Source of the DNA: an uncultured Treponema sp.
GTDB lineage: Bacteria > Spirochaetota > Spirochaetia > Treponematales > Treponemataceae
DNA: 16,212 nt
Assembly: GCA_937885235.1 (NCBI GenBank)
Contig: CAKZZK010000069.1
Coordinates: 1-16,212 of the forward strand
Direction of reading: 5' to 3'
Numbering within the stretch: the stretch's first letter is position 1; each line of letters starts with the position of its first letter. Below are positions 1 to 7,700 of the stretch, piece by piece. The notes beneath the pieces were generated by a model, which worked only from the letters and a program-made list of their open reading frames with translations, searched no databases and was not told the DNA's origin. Position numbers and translations under genes: made by a program.

Positions 1-39
1 ATCCACAATCTGGGATTCTACCACTGAACTACAGGCACC
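1..39 (-). tRNA. tRNA-His (anticodon GTG), 3' half cut off by window edge
   Basis: Read on the minus strand from base 39, the sequence follows the tRNA pattern. It has an eight-base acceptor strand that includes the extra G(-1) typical of histidine tRNA, then T8-A9, a D-arm with GTTCAGTGGTAGAAT, and anticodon stem CCAGA with loop TTGTGGA. The anticodon GTG is at bases 6-4. The 3' side of the anticodon stem, the T-arm and the acceptor 3' strand lie beyond base 1. The D-arm fits tRNA consensus, and the encoded G(-1) with a GTG anticodon makes histidine the clear assignment. A strong promoter lies just upstream. Confidence 0.93.
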
Positions 40-57
40 ATGTAATCGACATAAACT

Positions 58-86
58 ACTATAGCTGTGATTGAGCTTTTTGTCAA
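58..86 (-). promoter_or_regulatory. sigma70-type promoter for tRNA-His
   Basis: On the minus strand there is a perfect -35 TTGACA (bases 86-81), a 17-base spacer and a -10 TATAGT (63-58). The predicted start is about seven bases further on, leaving a short leader of some 12-15 bases before G(-1) of the tRNA at base 39. Confidence 0.8.
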
Positions 87-117
87 GTATGTTTGATGAA
101 AATCTCTAAAAATCAAT

Positions 118-843
118 TCACTTTTTTTGCGTTGTATGGGCAATAGCATCCTTCAGGCTCTCGCTGAAATTGCGTGTGCCGGTATGAAACTGGAAGATGA
201 AGTGGCGCCTTTCCTGAAGCTCCTCATTTTTCTTCTGGATTGCAGCTTTCAGGTTTTCATAGCGCACTTCTATCTGCTGTTCTGCGGCAAAGGTACGGAT
301 TTTTGTGGAAATCTGGAATGTATAGCACAGGTCCATGGTGAACACGCCATAGAAAAAGCCTATGACGAGACAGAATGAAAGGTGGTTTGTGAACCAGTAA
401 AGCCAGTCTAAAATCTGTGGATGGACGAGGAAGTAGTACAGCGCGCTCAGAATGCCCCAGTAGAACGAGTACTGCGGGCAAATGATGCCCTTGATATTGC
501 CCCAGCAGTGTGAATAGTCCCACAGCTTGATTTTCATCCCCTTGATGAAGATGAGTCCTGCGATATATTCCACCGCCGTGATGCACAGTGCCATCAGCAT
601 GAAGAGCACGAGCTTTTGCAGCCATTCTGTTTCGATGAAAGACACATTGATAAACGAAAGCACAAAGAGTACGCAGAGCGAAATTCCATAGAGGGGCAGG
701 TAAGGGCCGGTCAGAAAGCCGGGATTAAGCCATTTGCGTTCTGGATTGTTTTTTGAGAAAAAACGCCGCCACAGTACTTCAATGCCCCAGCCAATGAGGC
801 TACCGGTAAAAAATAAAAATGTGAGGACTAAAAAGAAATTCAT
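118..843 (-). CDS. polytopic membrane protein, putative ABC-transporter type IV (CmpB-like) family
   Basis: A 241-residue protein with several hydrophobic segments (roughly 3-23, 52-75, 77-100, 125-145 and 150-175) and a charged, coiled-coil-prone C-terminal tail (about 180-241) rich in Lys, Glu and Gln, so it is an inner-membrane protein. The N-terminal GSLIGWGIEVLWRRFF, the LNPGFLTGPYLPLYG motif and the internal WDYSHCWGNIKG-type motif are typical of the family annotated as putative ABC-transporter type IV. That name is historical and no transport substrate is established. The ATG at 843 has a good Shine-Dalgarno AGGAGA six bases upstream. It diverges from the GGDEF/EAL gene and lies downstream of no other gene, so it is probably monocistronic. 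The family call is fairly firm; the function is unknown. Confidence 0.85.
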   Translation of the reverse strand: MNFFLVLTFLFFTGSLIGWGIEVLWRRFFSKNNPERKWLNPGFLTGPYLPLYGISLCVLFVLSFINVSFIETEWLQKLVLFMLMALCITAVEYIAGLIFIKGMKIKLWDYSHCWGNIKGIICPQYSFYWGILSALYYFLVHPQILDWLYWFTNHLSFCLVIGFFYGVFTMDLCYTFQISTKIRTFAAEQQIEVRYENLKAAIQKKNEELQERRHFIFQFHTGTRNFSESLKDAIAHTTQKK

Positions 844-848
844 ACTTG

Positions 849-892
849 TCTCCTGTCAATATTTTGTGCCTTTGTCTGGAAGGAGTAGTATA
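849..892 (-). promoter_or_regulatory. -10 element and ribosome binding site of the CmpB-like gene
   Basis: The minus strand has TATACT (892-887), a 5/6 match to the -10 consensus. The best -35 at 17 bases is poor (TGTTCA). About 38 bases further on is AGGAGA (854-849), six bases before the ATG at 843. The Shine-Dalgarno is clear; the promoter is only moderately supported. Confidence 0.5.
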
Positions 893-958
893 GCTTAGTT
901 TCTTTTGTTTGAACAGTGTTTTTGCGCTTTTGCTTACCGTTTCTCATTCCTTACTTTC

Positions 959-987
959 TTGACAATCTTCCCATAATAGTAAATAAT
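959..987 (+). promoter_or_regulatory. promoter of the GGDEF/EAL gene
   Basis: TTGACA (959-964), 17-base spacer, AATAAT (982-987). The expected transcription start is about base 994-995, four or five bases before the ATG at 999. The message therefore has almost no leader, and no credible Shine-Dalgarno is present. Confidence 0.65.
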
Positions 988-998
988 AGAATAGGTTT

Positions 999-3272
999 AT
1001 GACGGCTTTTTTCCTTTCGCTCTGCGTATTTGGGCTTCTCTATATAGTCTGCATAATGCGGTCCCATAAAAGCCGCAAAGCCATTGCAGAGCAGGTGCGA
1101 CGGCTTTTGTATATCGGACTCTTGCCGCTGCTTGCCAATGTGTTCATCGTGCTGTCGGGCAGCCGTATGGTCTGCGAGATTGCCTATACCATTTACTGCG
1201 TCGGAACAGATGTCATGCTCTACTTCCTTGTCACCTTCAGCATGACCTATTGCAGCTATGATTTTTCGCATAGAGCCGTAAAGTATTCGCTGCGAATCCC
1301 CATCGTGCTGGACATAGTGTCCATACTCCTCAATCCTTTTTTCGGGCATTTCTTTGACTTGCAGCTCATCGGGCTTGAAAACGGCTTGCTTTACTACAGC
1401 CTCGTTTCGCTGCCCTTCCATAAAGTGCACCTCTTGATGAGCGCGCTCTACCTTGCGCTTGTTTTCGGCATATTCATCCATAAAATCTTCACCGTTTCCC
1501 AGTTCCACCTTGAAAGATATCTCGTCATCCTGCTGACGCTGATTGCGACGGCGCTGTGGGAGGGCTTCTACATCCTGTCAAATACGCCCATAGACCTTTC
1601 CATGATTGGCTACGCTGTCTGCGGCATACTGATTTATTATTTTTCACTGGAGTACCTGCCGATTATCCTGACCGAAAGGATGCTCGCGAGCGTTGTTTCC
1701 AACATCTCCGATGCCATTTTCTTTATCGATGACCACGGCGAGTGCATTTATTTCAACAAGAGCGCGGCAAGCCTTCTGCACCTTGCAGACCGCGCTTTTG
1801 ACGAGGCAAAGAAGCGGCTTGAACGGCTCCTGCCAAAGGAGACGTTCATAGGTACGGAAGGCGCGACGGAGATAAAGACTTTCGTCGTGGACAAGGCGGA
1901 GTACTCCTACAAGATAGAGCGGCAGCAGCTCTTTGACAAGCATCATATCTACGCGGGCTCTTTCGTGAGCATTCAGGACAGGACCGTTGAAGAGCTGCAA
2001 AAGAAGAAAGAACTTTATTTTTCCCACCATGATTCCCTCACGGGGCTGTATAACAAGGAGTATTTCTTTCACCGCGTGGAACAACAGCTCGCCGATGACC
2101 CTGATACTGACTATATGGTCATCGGTTCCAACGTGAAAGAGTTCAAGATTGTCAACGATATCTTCGGACGCAAGACGGGCAACCAGATGCTCATAGACAT
2201 AGCCGAAAAGATAGAACAGCACGTGGGGGATTTCGCCATCTACGGGCGCATCGAAAGCGACAAGTACGGTATGCTCATTCGGAAAAAGTATTTTGACGAA
2301 AAGCTTTTTCTCAACGCTTCAAGCGGATTTGTGCACAAAGAGGGTGATGTCATCTATCCCATCACCATCCACATCGGCGTATACGAGCTTCGCGAGAAGG
2401 ATATCCCTGTTTCCGTCATGTTCGGGCGCGCCTTTATGGCAATCGAAGGCATTCGGAATGATATGCAGAAGCGGATTGCCTATTATGACGAGCAGATGAG
2501 GGCTGCCATACTCTGGGAGCAGCAGGTCTCTGCTTCCCTCGATGAGGCGATAATCATGCGGCAGTTTGTCCCTTACCTGCAGGCGCAGGTGAATGCCGAC
2601 GGGGTTGTGGAAGGGGCAGAGGTGCTCGTGCGCTGGCAGCATCCCACCGAGGGGCTCATGGCGCCGTCGCGCTTTATCCCCGTGCTCGAAAAGACGGGAC
2701 TCATCGTAAAGCTTGACCAGTATATGTGGGAGGCGGCTTGCAGCATCCTGCAGAAGTGGAAGGTGGAGGGCAGGGATAATCTCTACCTCTCTGTCAATAT
2801 TTCCCCCAAGGATTTTTACTTCTGCGATGTCTATGACGTCATAACGAGGCTCATAAAGAAATACGACATTGATCCGTCCCGTCTGCGGCTTGAGATTACG
2901 GAATCCGTGATAATGAATGATTTGGACCGCAAGCTGTCCATTATCAACCGCCTGCGGGCGCGGGGCTTTATCTTTGAAATGGATGACTTCGGTTCAGGCT
3001 ATTCGTCCCTGAATCTGCTCAAAGACCTGCCTGTGGACGTTATCAAGCTTGATATGGTTTTCCTCAGGCAGACGAACAACGCCAGCAGGGCGCGCACCAT
3101 CATACAGTTCTTGGTGAGCATGGTGAACCAGCTCAAGCTTTCGGTTATCACCGAGGGGGTGGAGACGCTTGAGCAGGTGGATTTCCTTATCGGCGTGGGC
3201 TGCAGGCTTTTCCAAGGCTACTACTTTTCCAAGCCCGTCACCCTCGCTTCTTTTGAGTCGCTCAGCACGTAG
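999..3272 (+). CDS. membrane-bound PAS-GGDEF-EAL protein, probable c-di-GMP phosphodiesterase
   Basis: A 757-residue protein. Residues 1-220 hold about seven hydrophobic segments resembling the N-terminal 7TM region of some histidine kinases. A PAS-like domain follows (about 225-330), then a GGDEF-fold domain (about 335-500) and an EAL domain (about 505-755). In the GGDEF domain the signature is replaced by ESDKYG (419-424), so cyclase activity is unlikely. The EAL domain keeps the expected metal and substrate residues: E541 in EVLVRW, N600, E635 in EITE, D662-D663 in MDDFG, K683, E719/E722 and Q739 in FQGYYFSKP. It should therefore hydrolyse c-di-GMP at the membrane under control of the N-terminal sensor. 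The last 11 bases overlap the convergent nadE gene, and no terminator is visible between them. The start follows the close promoter. Confidence 0.93.
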   Translation: MTAFFLSLCVFGLLYIVCIMRSHKSRKAIAEQVRRLLYIGLLPLLANVFIVLSGSRMVCEIAYTIYCVGTDVMLYFLVTFSMTYCSYDFSHRAVKYSLRIPIVLDIVSILLNPFFGHFFDLQLIGLENGLLYYSLVSLPFHKVHLLMSALYLALVFGIFIHKIFTVSQFHLERYLVILLTLIATALWEGFYILSNTPIDLSMIGYAVCGILIYYFSLEYLPIILTERMLASVVSNISDAIFFIDDHGECIYFNKSAASLLHLADRAFDEAKKRLERLLPKETFIGTEGATEIKTFVVDKAEYSYKIERQQLFDKHHIYAGSFVSIQDRTVEELQKKKELYFSHHDSLTGLYNKEYFFHRVEQQLADDPDTDYMVIGSNVKEFKIVNDIFGRKTGNQMLIDIAEKIEQHVGDFAIYGRIESDKYGMLIRKKYFDEKLFLNASSGFVHKEGDVIYPITIHIGVYELREKDIPVSVMFGRAFMAIEGIRNDMQKRIAYYDEQMRAAILWEQQVSASLDEAIIMRQFVPYLQAQVNADGVVEGAEVLVRWQHPTEGLMAPSRFIPVLEKTGLIVKLDQYMWEAACSILQKWKVEGRDNLYLSVNISPKDFYFCDVYDVITRLIKKYDIDPSRLRLEITESVIMNDLDRKLSIINRLRARGFIFEMDDFGSGYSSLNLLKDLPVDVIKLDMVFLRQTNNASRARTIIQFLVSMVNQLKLSVITEGVETLEQVDFLIGVGCRLFQGYYFSKPVTLASFESLST

Positions 3273-5874
3273 GCAGCTGCTTCTTCATCAGATTGTCTGT
3301 CTGGTGGTCGGTGCCGAGCACGAATTCGTGCTTGCTGAAACGCTCGAATCCCTTTGCTTCATAAAAGCTGATGGCTGCGTCGTTGTGCTCCCACACGCCG
3401 AGCCAGATATACGAAGCGTGGACTGTCCGCGCTATCTCTTCCGCCTGTGCGATGAGCTCGCTGCCTATACGCTTCCCTTTGAATTTCTTTGCCACGTAGA
3501 GGCGCTGTATTTCCAGCGAATCGGGAAACTCTGTTTCTGTCTGGGCCTTGCCGTAGTTGAGTTTCATATATGCCGCTGTTTCGCCGTCAATCTGCGCAAG
3601 ATAGAAGCGCGAGCCCGTGGTCTGGATTTCCTTTTCCAGCTGCATTTCGTTGAAGTGCTCGGTGCAGTACTTGTCCATATCCTCTTGGCTGTTCGTGCTG
3701 GCAAAGGTCTCCCTGAACGTGAGCTCGCTTATGTATTTGAGCCGCGCGATGTCCGTCGCCAGCGTAGAGCAGAGCCTGAGTATGGGGACAGCCGGCGTGT
3801 CAGCTTTGTCGCTTGTGCTGCCCTCTGCTTCGGGAAGCAGTCCTTCCAGTTCTGAAAGCCATGATTTTGCCACCGCGTCGCTTGGCATACGCCAGTCGCC
3901 GCGCGGTGAAAGGCTCACGGTGCCTACTTTCGCTCCGTCGGGCATACAGCTGCGCTTGAACTGCTGCGCGAAGAAACGGCGGTAGAATGCCTTGAGCCAG
4001 TGGAGTATGGTTTCCGCGCTGTATGCGCTCCGCCCGTTTTCCGCTGTGGCAAAGGCCTGACGGGCGAGGAAAAATATCTTTTCGGGGCTGAATCCCCAGC
4101 GCAGCACATAATAAAGAAAGAAATCGTGCAGCTCGTAGGGACCGACAAGCTCTTCCGTCTTCTGGCTGATGGCTCCGTCTTCTGGCGGCAAAAGCTCAGG
4201 GCTCACGGGGGTGTCCAGTATGTCCTGCAGCACGGCGGACAGCTCTTCGTCCTGCTTTGCCTTTGCTTCTTCTGCAAACCAGCCCACGAGGTAGCGCACA
4301 AGCGTCTTGGGAATGCTCGCGTTGACGCCGTACATGGACATCTGATCTCCGTTGTACGTGCACCAGCCGAGGGCAAGCTCGCTCAAGTCTCCCGTGCCTA
4401 TGACGATGCCGTTTGTCTTGTTTGCCCAGTCCATCAGCACCTGCGTGCGCTCTCGCGCCTGGGCGTTTTCATAGGTGATGTCGTGCACCGTCTCGCTGTG
4501 CTTTATGTCTGCAAAGTGCTGCAGCACTGCCTTGCGGATGTCAATCTCGCTGAGCGTGGCTCCCGTCTTGCGGGCAAGCTGGCAGGCGTTTTTGTAGGTG
4601 CGGTCGCTCGTGCCGAAGCAGGGCATGGTGAGCGCCTGAATGCCTGAGCGTGCCAGTCCGCACTTGTCAAATGCCCTCGCGGTAACGAGCAGGGCGAGCG
4701 TGGAATCAAGTCCGCCGCTCAAGCCTATGACGGCGTTTGCCGCGTGTATATGGCGGAGCCGCTTTGCAAGCCCTTCCGCCTGCATTTCAATGACGGCGTG
4801 GCAGCGTTCCGCCCGTTCCTCTGCGCCGGAGGGAACGAAGGGCTGTGCGCTTATGCCGCCTATCAGGGTGTCCTCGTGGGAGGCAGTGTCCTGGACGGGC
4901 GTAAAGCCTATGGTGGTTTTGGCTGCCTTTGTGGCAAAGCTGTTGTCTTTCAGCTCTATGGGGATGTAGCGGTACTCCTCCATCATATCATCGGCAAAGC
5001 TTATGCTGTCGGCAAAGGTGCTGGTGCGGAGCCTGTCCTGCGCTATGCGCTCCAGGTCTATATCCGCATAGATGATGCTGCCGCAGTCGTTGAAGAGCTG
5101 CGATGCTGCCAGAACCGTGCCGTTGAGGGCTATGATGTTGTGCCCGCTGAACACCATGTCTGTCGTGCTTTCGTCGTGTCCTGCATCGGCATAGAGGTAG
5201 GCTGTGACGGTCTTGGCGGAATGAGAGCTGACAAGCAGGCTGCGGTATGCCGCCTTGCCCACCACCTCGTTGCTCGCGCTTAGGTTCGCAATGATTGTCG
5301 CACCGTGGAGGGCATGGCGGGTTGACGGGGAGAGCGGCACCCATGCGTCTTCGCAGATTTCAGCGGCAATCCTGATGGTGCTGTCATGTACGTCTTCCAG
5401 AATGATGTTCGTGCCAAAGGGAACCACGAGCTCTTCTTCATCGTCCAGCAAGATGTCTTCCTGCTGTTTGGGCGTAGCGGGGCTGAACCAGCGGCGTTCG
5501 TAGAATTCGCTGTAGTTTGGAATGAATGTTTTCGGTATGATGGCAAGCACCTTGCCCTTGTGTATGTATGCCGCGCAGTTATACAGCTTGTTGTGCAGCT
5601 CGTAGGGCAGTCCTGCGACAGCCATCACCGCGCAGTCCTCGGTCTCCTTTGCTATGCGCTTGAGAGCTTTGACTGCGGCTGTCCTCAGCGTCTGTTGCAG
5701 GAAAAGGTCTCCGCAGGTGTAGCCCGTGATGCAGAGTTCCGGCAGGACGAGGATGCGGGCTTTTCGGTTTTCAGCTTCTTTTATTGTCTCGATGATTTTG
5801 CTGGCGTTAAAATCGCAGTCTCCCACGCAGAGCGAGGGACTGGCGCACGCGGCACGAAGGATACCGTATTTCAT
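3262..5874 (-). CDS. nadE: glutamine-dependent NAD+ synthetase fused to a C-terminal GNAT acetyltransferase
   Basis: An 870-residue protein. Residues 1-300 are a nitrilase-type glutaminase with the Glu-Lys-Cys triad visible as E46 (LPELCITGY), K115 (PKTFIPNYSEFYERR) and C174 (AEICEDAW). Residues about 330-680 are the NAD synthetase domain with the ATP-binding SGGLDS (386-391), GTGDLSELALGWCTYNGDQM and the closing SPRGDWRMPSDAVA (656-669). It makes NAD+ from deamido-NAD+, ATP and glutamine-derived ammonia. Such enzymes normally end near residue 680. Here a linker (about 682-697) leads into a GNAT fold (698-870) with the acetyl-CoA loop FKGKRIG (798-804), WLGVWEHNDAAISFYEAKGF and a PaiA-like end, so polyamine N-acetylation is possible but unproven. 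The frame is continuous. The ATG at 5874 is set by conservation of the N-terminus and a promoter six bases upstream. Confidence 0.95.
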   Translation of the reverse strand: MKYGILRAACASPSLCVGDCDFNASKIIETIKEAENRKARILVLPELCITGYTCGDLFLQQTLRTAAVKALKRIAKETEDCAVMAVAGLPYELHNKLYNCAAYIHKGKVLAIIPKTFIPNYSEFYERRWFSPATPKQQEDILLDDEEELVVPFGTNIILEDVHDSTIRIAAEICEDAWVPLSPSTRHALHGATIIANLSASNEVVGKAAYRSLLVSSHSAKTVTAYLYADAGHDESTTDMVFSGHNIIALNGTVLAASQLFNDCGSIIYADIDLERIAQDRLRTSTFADSISFADDMMEEYRYIPIELKDNSFATKAAKTTIGFTPVQDTASHEDTLIGGISAQPFVPSGAEERAERCHAVIEMQAEGLAKRLRHIHAANAVIGLSGGLDSTLALLVTARAFDKCGLARSGIQALTMPCFGTSDRTYKNACQLARKTGATLSEIDIRKAVLQHFADIKHSETVHDITYENAQARERTQVLMDWANKTNGIVIGTGDLSELALGWCTYNGDQMSMYGVNASIPKTLVRYLVGWFAEEAKAKQDEELSAVLQDILDTPVSPELLPPEDGAISQKTEELVGPYELHDFFLYYVLRWGFSPEKIFFLARQAFATAENGRSAYSAETILHWLKAFYRRFFAQQFKRSCMPDGAKVGTVSLSPRGDWRMPSDAVAKSWLSELEGLLPEAEGSTSDKADTPAVPILRLCSTLATDIARLKYISELTFRETFASTNSQEDMDKYCTEHFNEMQLEKEIQTTGSRFYLAQIDGETAAYMKLNYGKAQTETEFPDSLEIQRLYVAKKFKGKRIGSELIAQAEEIARTVHASYIWLGVWEHNDAAISFYEAKGFERFSKHEFVLGTDHQTDNLMKKQLPTC

Positions 5875-5880
5875 TGCATC

Positions 5881-5909
5881 AGTATAGTGGAAATAATGGC
5901 ACTTGACAA
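5881..5909 (-). promoter_or_regulatory. nadE promoter, predicted leaderless
   Basis: Minus strand: TTGTCA (5909-5904), 17 bases, TATACT (5886-5881), then six bases to the ATG at 5874. Transcription should start on or next to the A of the ATG. The -35 overlaps the tyrS -35 on the other strand. Confidence 0.75.
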
Positions 5910-5932
5910 GTTCCTTGCCTTGATGTTAGATT
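5903..5932 (+). promoter_or_regulatory. tyrS promoter
   Basis: A perfect -35 TTGACA (5903-5908) is followed after 18 bases by TAGATT (5927-5932, 4/6 match). This leaves a leader of roughly 20 bases that contains the GGAGG ribosome binding site at 5949-5953, five bases before the ATG at 5959. Confidence 0.6.
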
Positions 5933-5958
5933 TGTTGCGAATTTATATGGAGGATTTT

Positions 5959-7206
5959 ATGAACGAAGCTCTTGAGACCCTTAAAGCACGCGGTTTTTTT
6001 GCCCAGTGTACCGATGCTGCTGCCCTTTCAGCCCGCATGGACGCAGGTCCTGTCACCTTTTACGTGGGCTGTGATCCCACAGGGCCAAGCCTGCACATTG
6101 GGCACATGGTGCCGTTCTTTGCTTTCCGCCATCTGCTCCGCTTTGGGCACCGCGGCGTCGCGCTCATCGGTGGCGGTACAGGCAGGATAGGGGACCCGAG
6201 TGGCAAGACCGAGATGCGCAAGATGCTTGACTACGCCCAGATCGATGCGAATGTGGAGAGCATTAAAAAGCAGCTGGACGGCTTTCTGGGCTTTGACGGT
6301 ACAAAGGCGCTTGCTGCAAACAACAAGGACTGGCTTGAAAACCTTAACTACATTGATTTTTTGAGGGACATCGGTTCCTGTTTCAGCGTGAACAAGATGC
6401 TTACCTTTGAAGCCTACAAGCAGCGGCTTGAGAGGGGGCTTTCCTTCATTGAGTTTAATTACCAGCTTCTGCAGGCGTATGATTTCTATATGCTGCACCA
6501 GAAGTACAATATGACGTTGCAGATTGGCGGTGATGACCAGTGGGGCAATATCACTGCCGGTGTGGATTTAATCAGGCGCAAGCTTGGCGGCACCACGGAG
6601 CTGAACAAGGAGCACGAGGCATTCGGGCTTACGTTCCCGCTCATCATGCGTGCCGACGGCAAGAAGATGGGCAAGAGCGAGAAGGGCGCCATCTTCCTTG
6701 ACCGCACGCTTACGAGCGTCTTTGATTTCTTCCAGTATTGGCGCAATGTGCCTGATGCCGATGTGCGCAAGTTTTTCCTGCTCTTTACATTCCTTGACAT
6801 AGGCGAGATTGAAAAAATCTGTGCGGGGGACATAAACGCGGCAAAGGAGCGGCTTGCCTACGAGGTGACTGCCGTTATCCACGGCAAGGAGGAAGCGGAC
6901 AAGGCTCTTGCGGGTGCAAAGGCAGCTTTCGGCGGCGAGGGCGACAAAGCCTCTATGCCTACCGTGGAGCTAAAGCGGACTGACTTTGAAGCGGGGGTGA
7001 ATGTCTGCGACCTGTATTTCAACACAAAGCTCTGCGCCACCAAGAGCGACGCCCGCCGCCTCATCCAGCAGGGCGGTGCAAGCGTAAACGGCAAAAACAT
7101 CAGCGATGTTAAAGCCGTTGTTTCCGTGAGCGACGCAGACAGCGATGGAGAGTTCGTCGTCAAAGCGGGCAAGAAGAAGATGGTCCGTGTGGTCTTAAAA
7201 GACTAG
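5959..7206 (+). CDS. tyrS: tyrosyl-tRNA synthetase
   Basis: A 415-residue class I aminoacyl-tRNA synthetase that charges tRNA-Tyr in the cytoplasm. The catalytic Rossmann domain has HIGH (46-49) in GPSLHIGHM, the tyrosine-binding YDFYMLHQ and QIGGDDQWGNI region (about 174-198) and the KMSKS loop as KMGKS (236-240). The C-terminal S4 RNA-binding domain (about 350-415) shows SDARRLIQQGGASVNG. Length is normal for bacterial TyrS. The open frame extends further upstream to 5386, antisense to nadE. The real start is ATG 5959, set by GGAGG five bases before it and by the promoter at 5903; a Met three codons earlier overlaps the Shine-Dalgarno. The stop codon shares CTAG with the convergent ParB-fold gene. 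Confidence 0.97.
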   Translation: MNEALETLKARGFFAQCTDAAALSARMDAGPVTFYVGCDPTGPSLHIGHMVPFFAFRHLLRFGHRGVALIGGGTGRIGDPSGKTEMRKMLDYAQIDANVESIKKQLDGFLGFDGTKALAANNKDWLENLNYIDFLRDIGSCFSVNKMLTFEAYKQRLERGLSFIEFNYQLLQAYDFYMLHQKYNMTLQIGGDDQWGNITAGVDLIRRKLGGTTELNKEHEAFGLTFPLIMRADGKKMGKSEKGAIFLDRTLTSVFDFFQYWRNVPDADVRKFFLLFTFLDIGEIEKICAGDINAAKERLAYEVTAVIHGKEEADKALAGAKAAFGGEGDKASMPTVELKRTDFEAGVNVCDLYFNTKLCATKSDARRLIQQGGASVNGKNISDVKAVVSVSDADSDGEFVVKAGKKKMVRVVLKD

Positions 7207-7691
7207 TTCTGAATATCTTTTTTTACGGGTGCCATTGTTACCTGCGGTGCGGGCACCTGTGCCGGCGGCTTCTTTTTGCCTTTCTTGTGGAAAAGCCTCT
7301 TGAAGAACTCCGCAATTCCTGCCAGCAATTTTCTAAAAAAGTTGCAGACCTTCATAGGAAAGCTGGGATTGCGCAGTTTTTCCAGGCGGTGATAGCCCTC
7401 AAGCAGTTCCTCTTGAGTAAATTCCTTGCGCTGATTGTTTTCCTCTAGCTCCATTTCGAGCTCTTTGATGGCGTCTGTCTCTTTGCTGAGTATGGTCGCG
7501 GCAATGGTTTCCCAGCCGAGCGCCTTTGCCGCTTCAAGACGGCGCTGACCGGCGATGAGCTCGTACTTTGTGTTCAGCGTGATGGGATTGAGCAGGCCGT
7601 AGCTGCGCATACTGTCTTTGAGCTGTTCCATCTCTCCCAGCTCTTTTCGTACCCGCTTTTTTACTTTTATGTCGCTTATTTTAACCTGCAT
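7203..7691 (-). CDS. short ParB-fold (ParB/Srx N-terminal domain) protein with a basic amphipathic C-terminus
   Basis: A 162-residue protein. Residues 1-110 match the ParB N-terminal fold: the start QVKISDIKV...R, GLLNPITL, LIAGQRRLEAAKALGW (the GERR-type box as GQRR) and ENNQRKEFTQEELLEGYHRL. The usual central HTH and dimerisation domains are missing. They are replaced by a short hydrophobic/basic stretch (NFFRKLLAGIAEFFKRLFHK, about 117-136) that could form a membrane-binding amphipathic helix, then a Lys- and Pro-rich tail. It starts nine bases after the pbp stop with AGGAG overlapping that stop, so it is the last gene of the pbp operon. It is unlikely to be a classical partition protein. 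Binding or hydrolysis of CTP is possible but cannot be judged here. Confidence 0.8.
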   Translation of the reverse strand: MQVKISDIKVKKRVRKELGEMEQLKDSMRSYGLLNPITLNTKYELIAGQRRLEAAKALGWETIAATILSKETDAIKELEMELEENNQRKEFTQEELLEGYHRLEKLRNPSFPMKVCNFFRKLLAGIAEFFKRLFHKKGKKKPPAQVPAPQVTMAPVKKDIQN

Positions 7692-7700
7692 CGCCTGCTC

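Noticed and set aside
4000..5283. Long plus-strand open frames opposite nadE (for example 4000-4647 and 4744-5283)
   Set aside because: They are antisense to conserved nadE domains, show no recognisable domain or ribosome binding site, and arise from GC-rich third-position bias.
5386..5958. Upstream extension of the tyrS open frame by about 190 codons
   Set aside because: It runs antisense through the conserved nadE N-terminus. The promoter and GGAGG place the start at 5959, and TyrS of normal length begins there.
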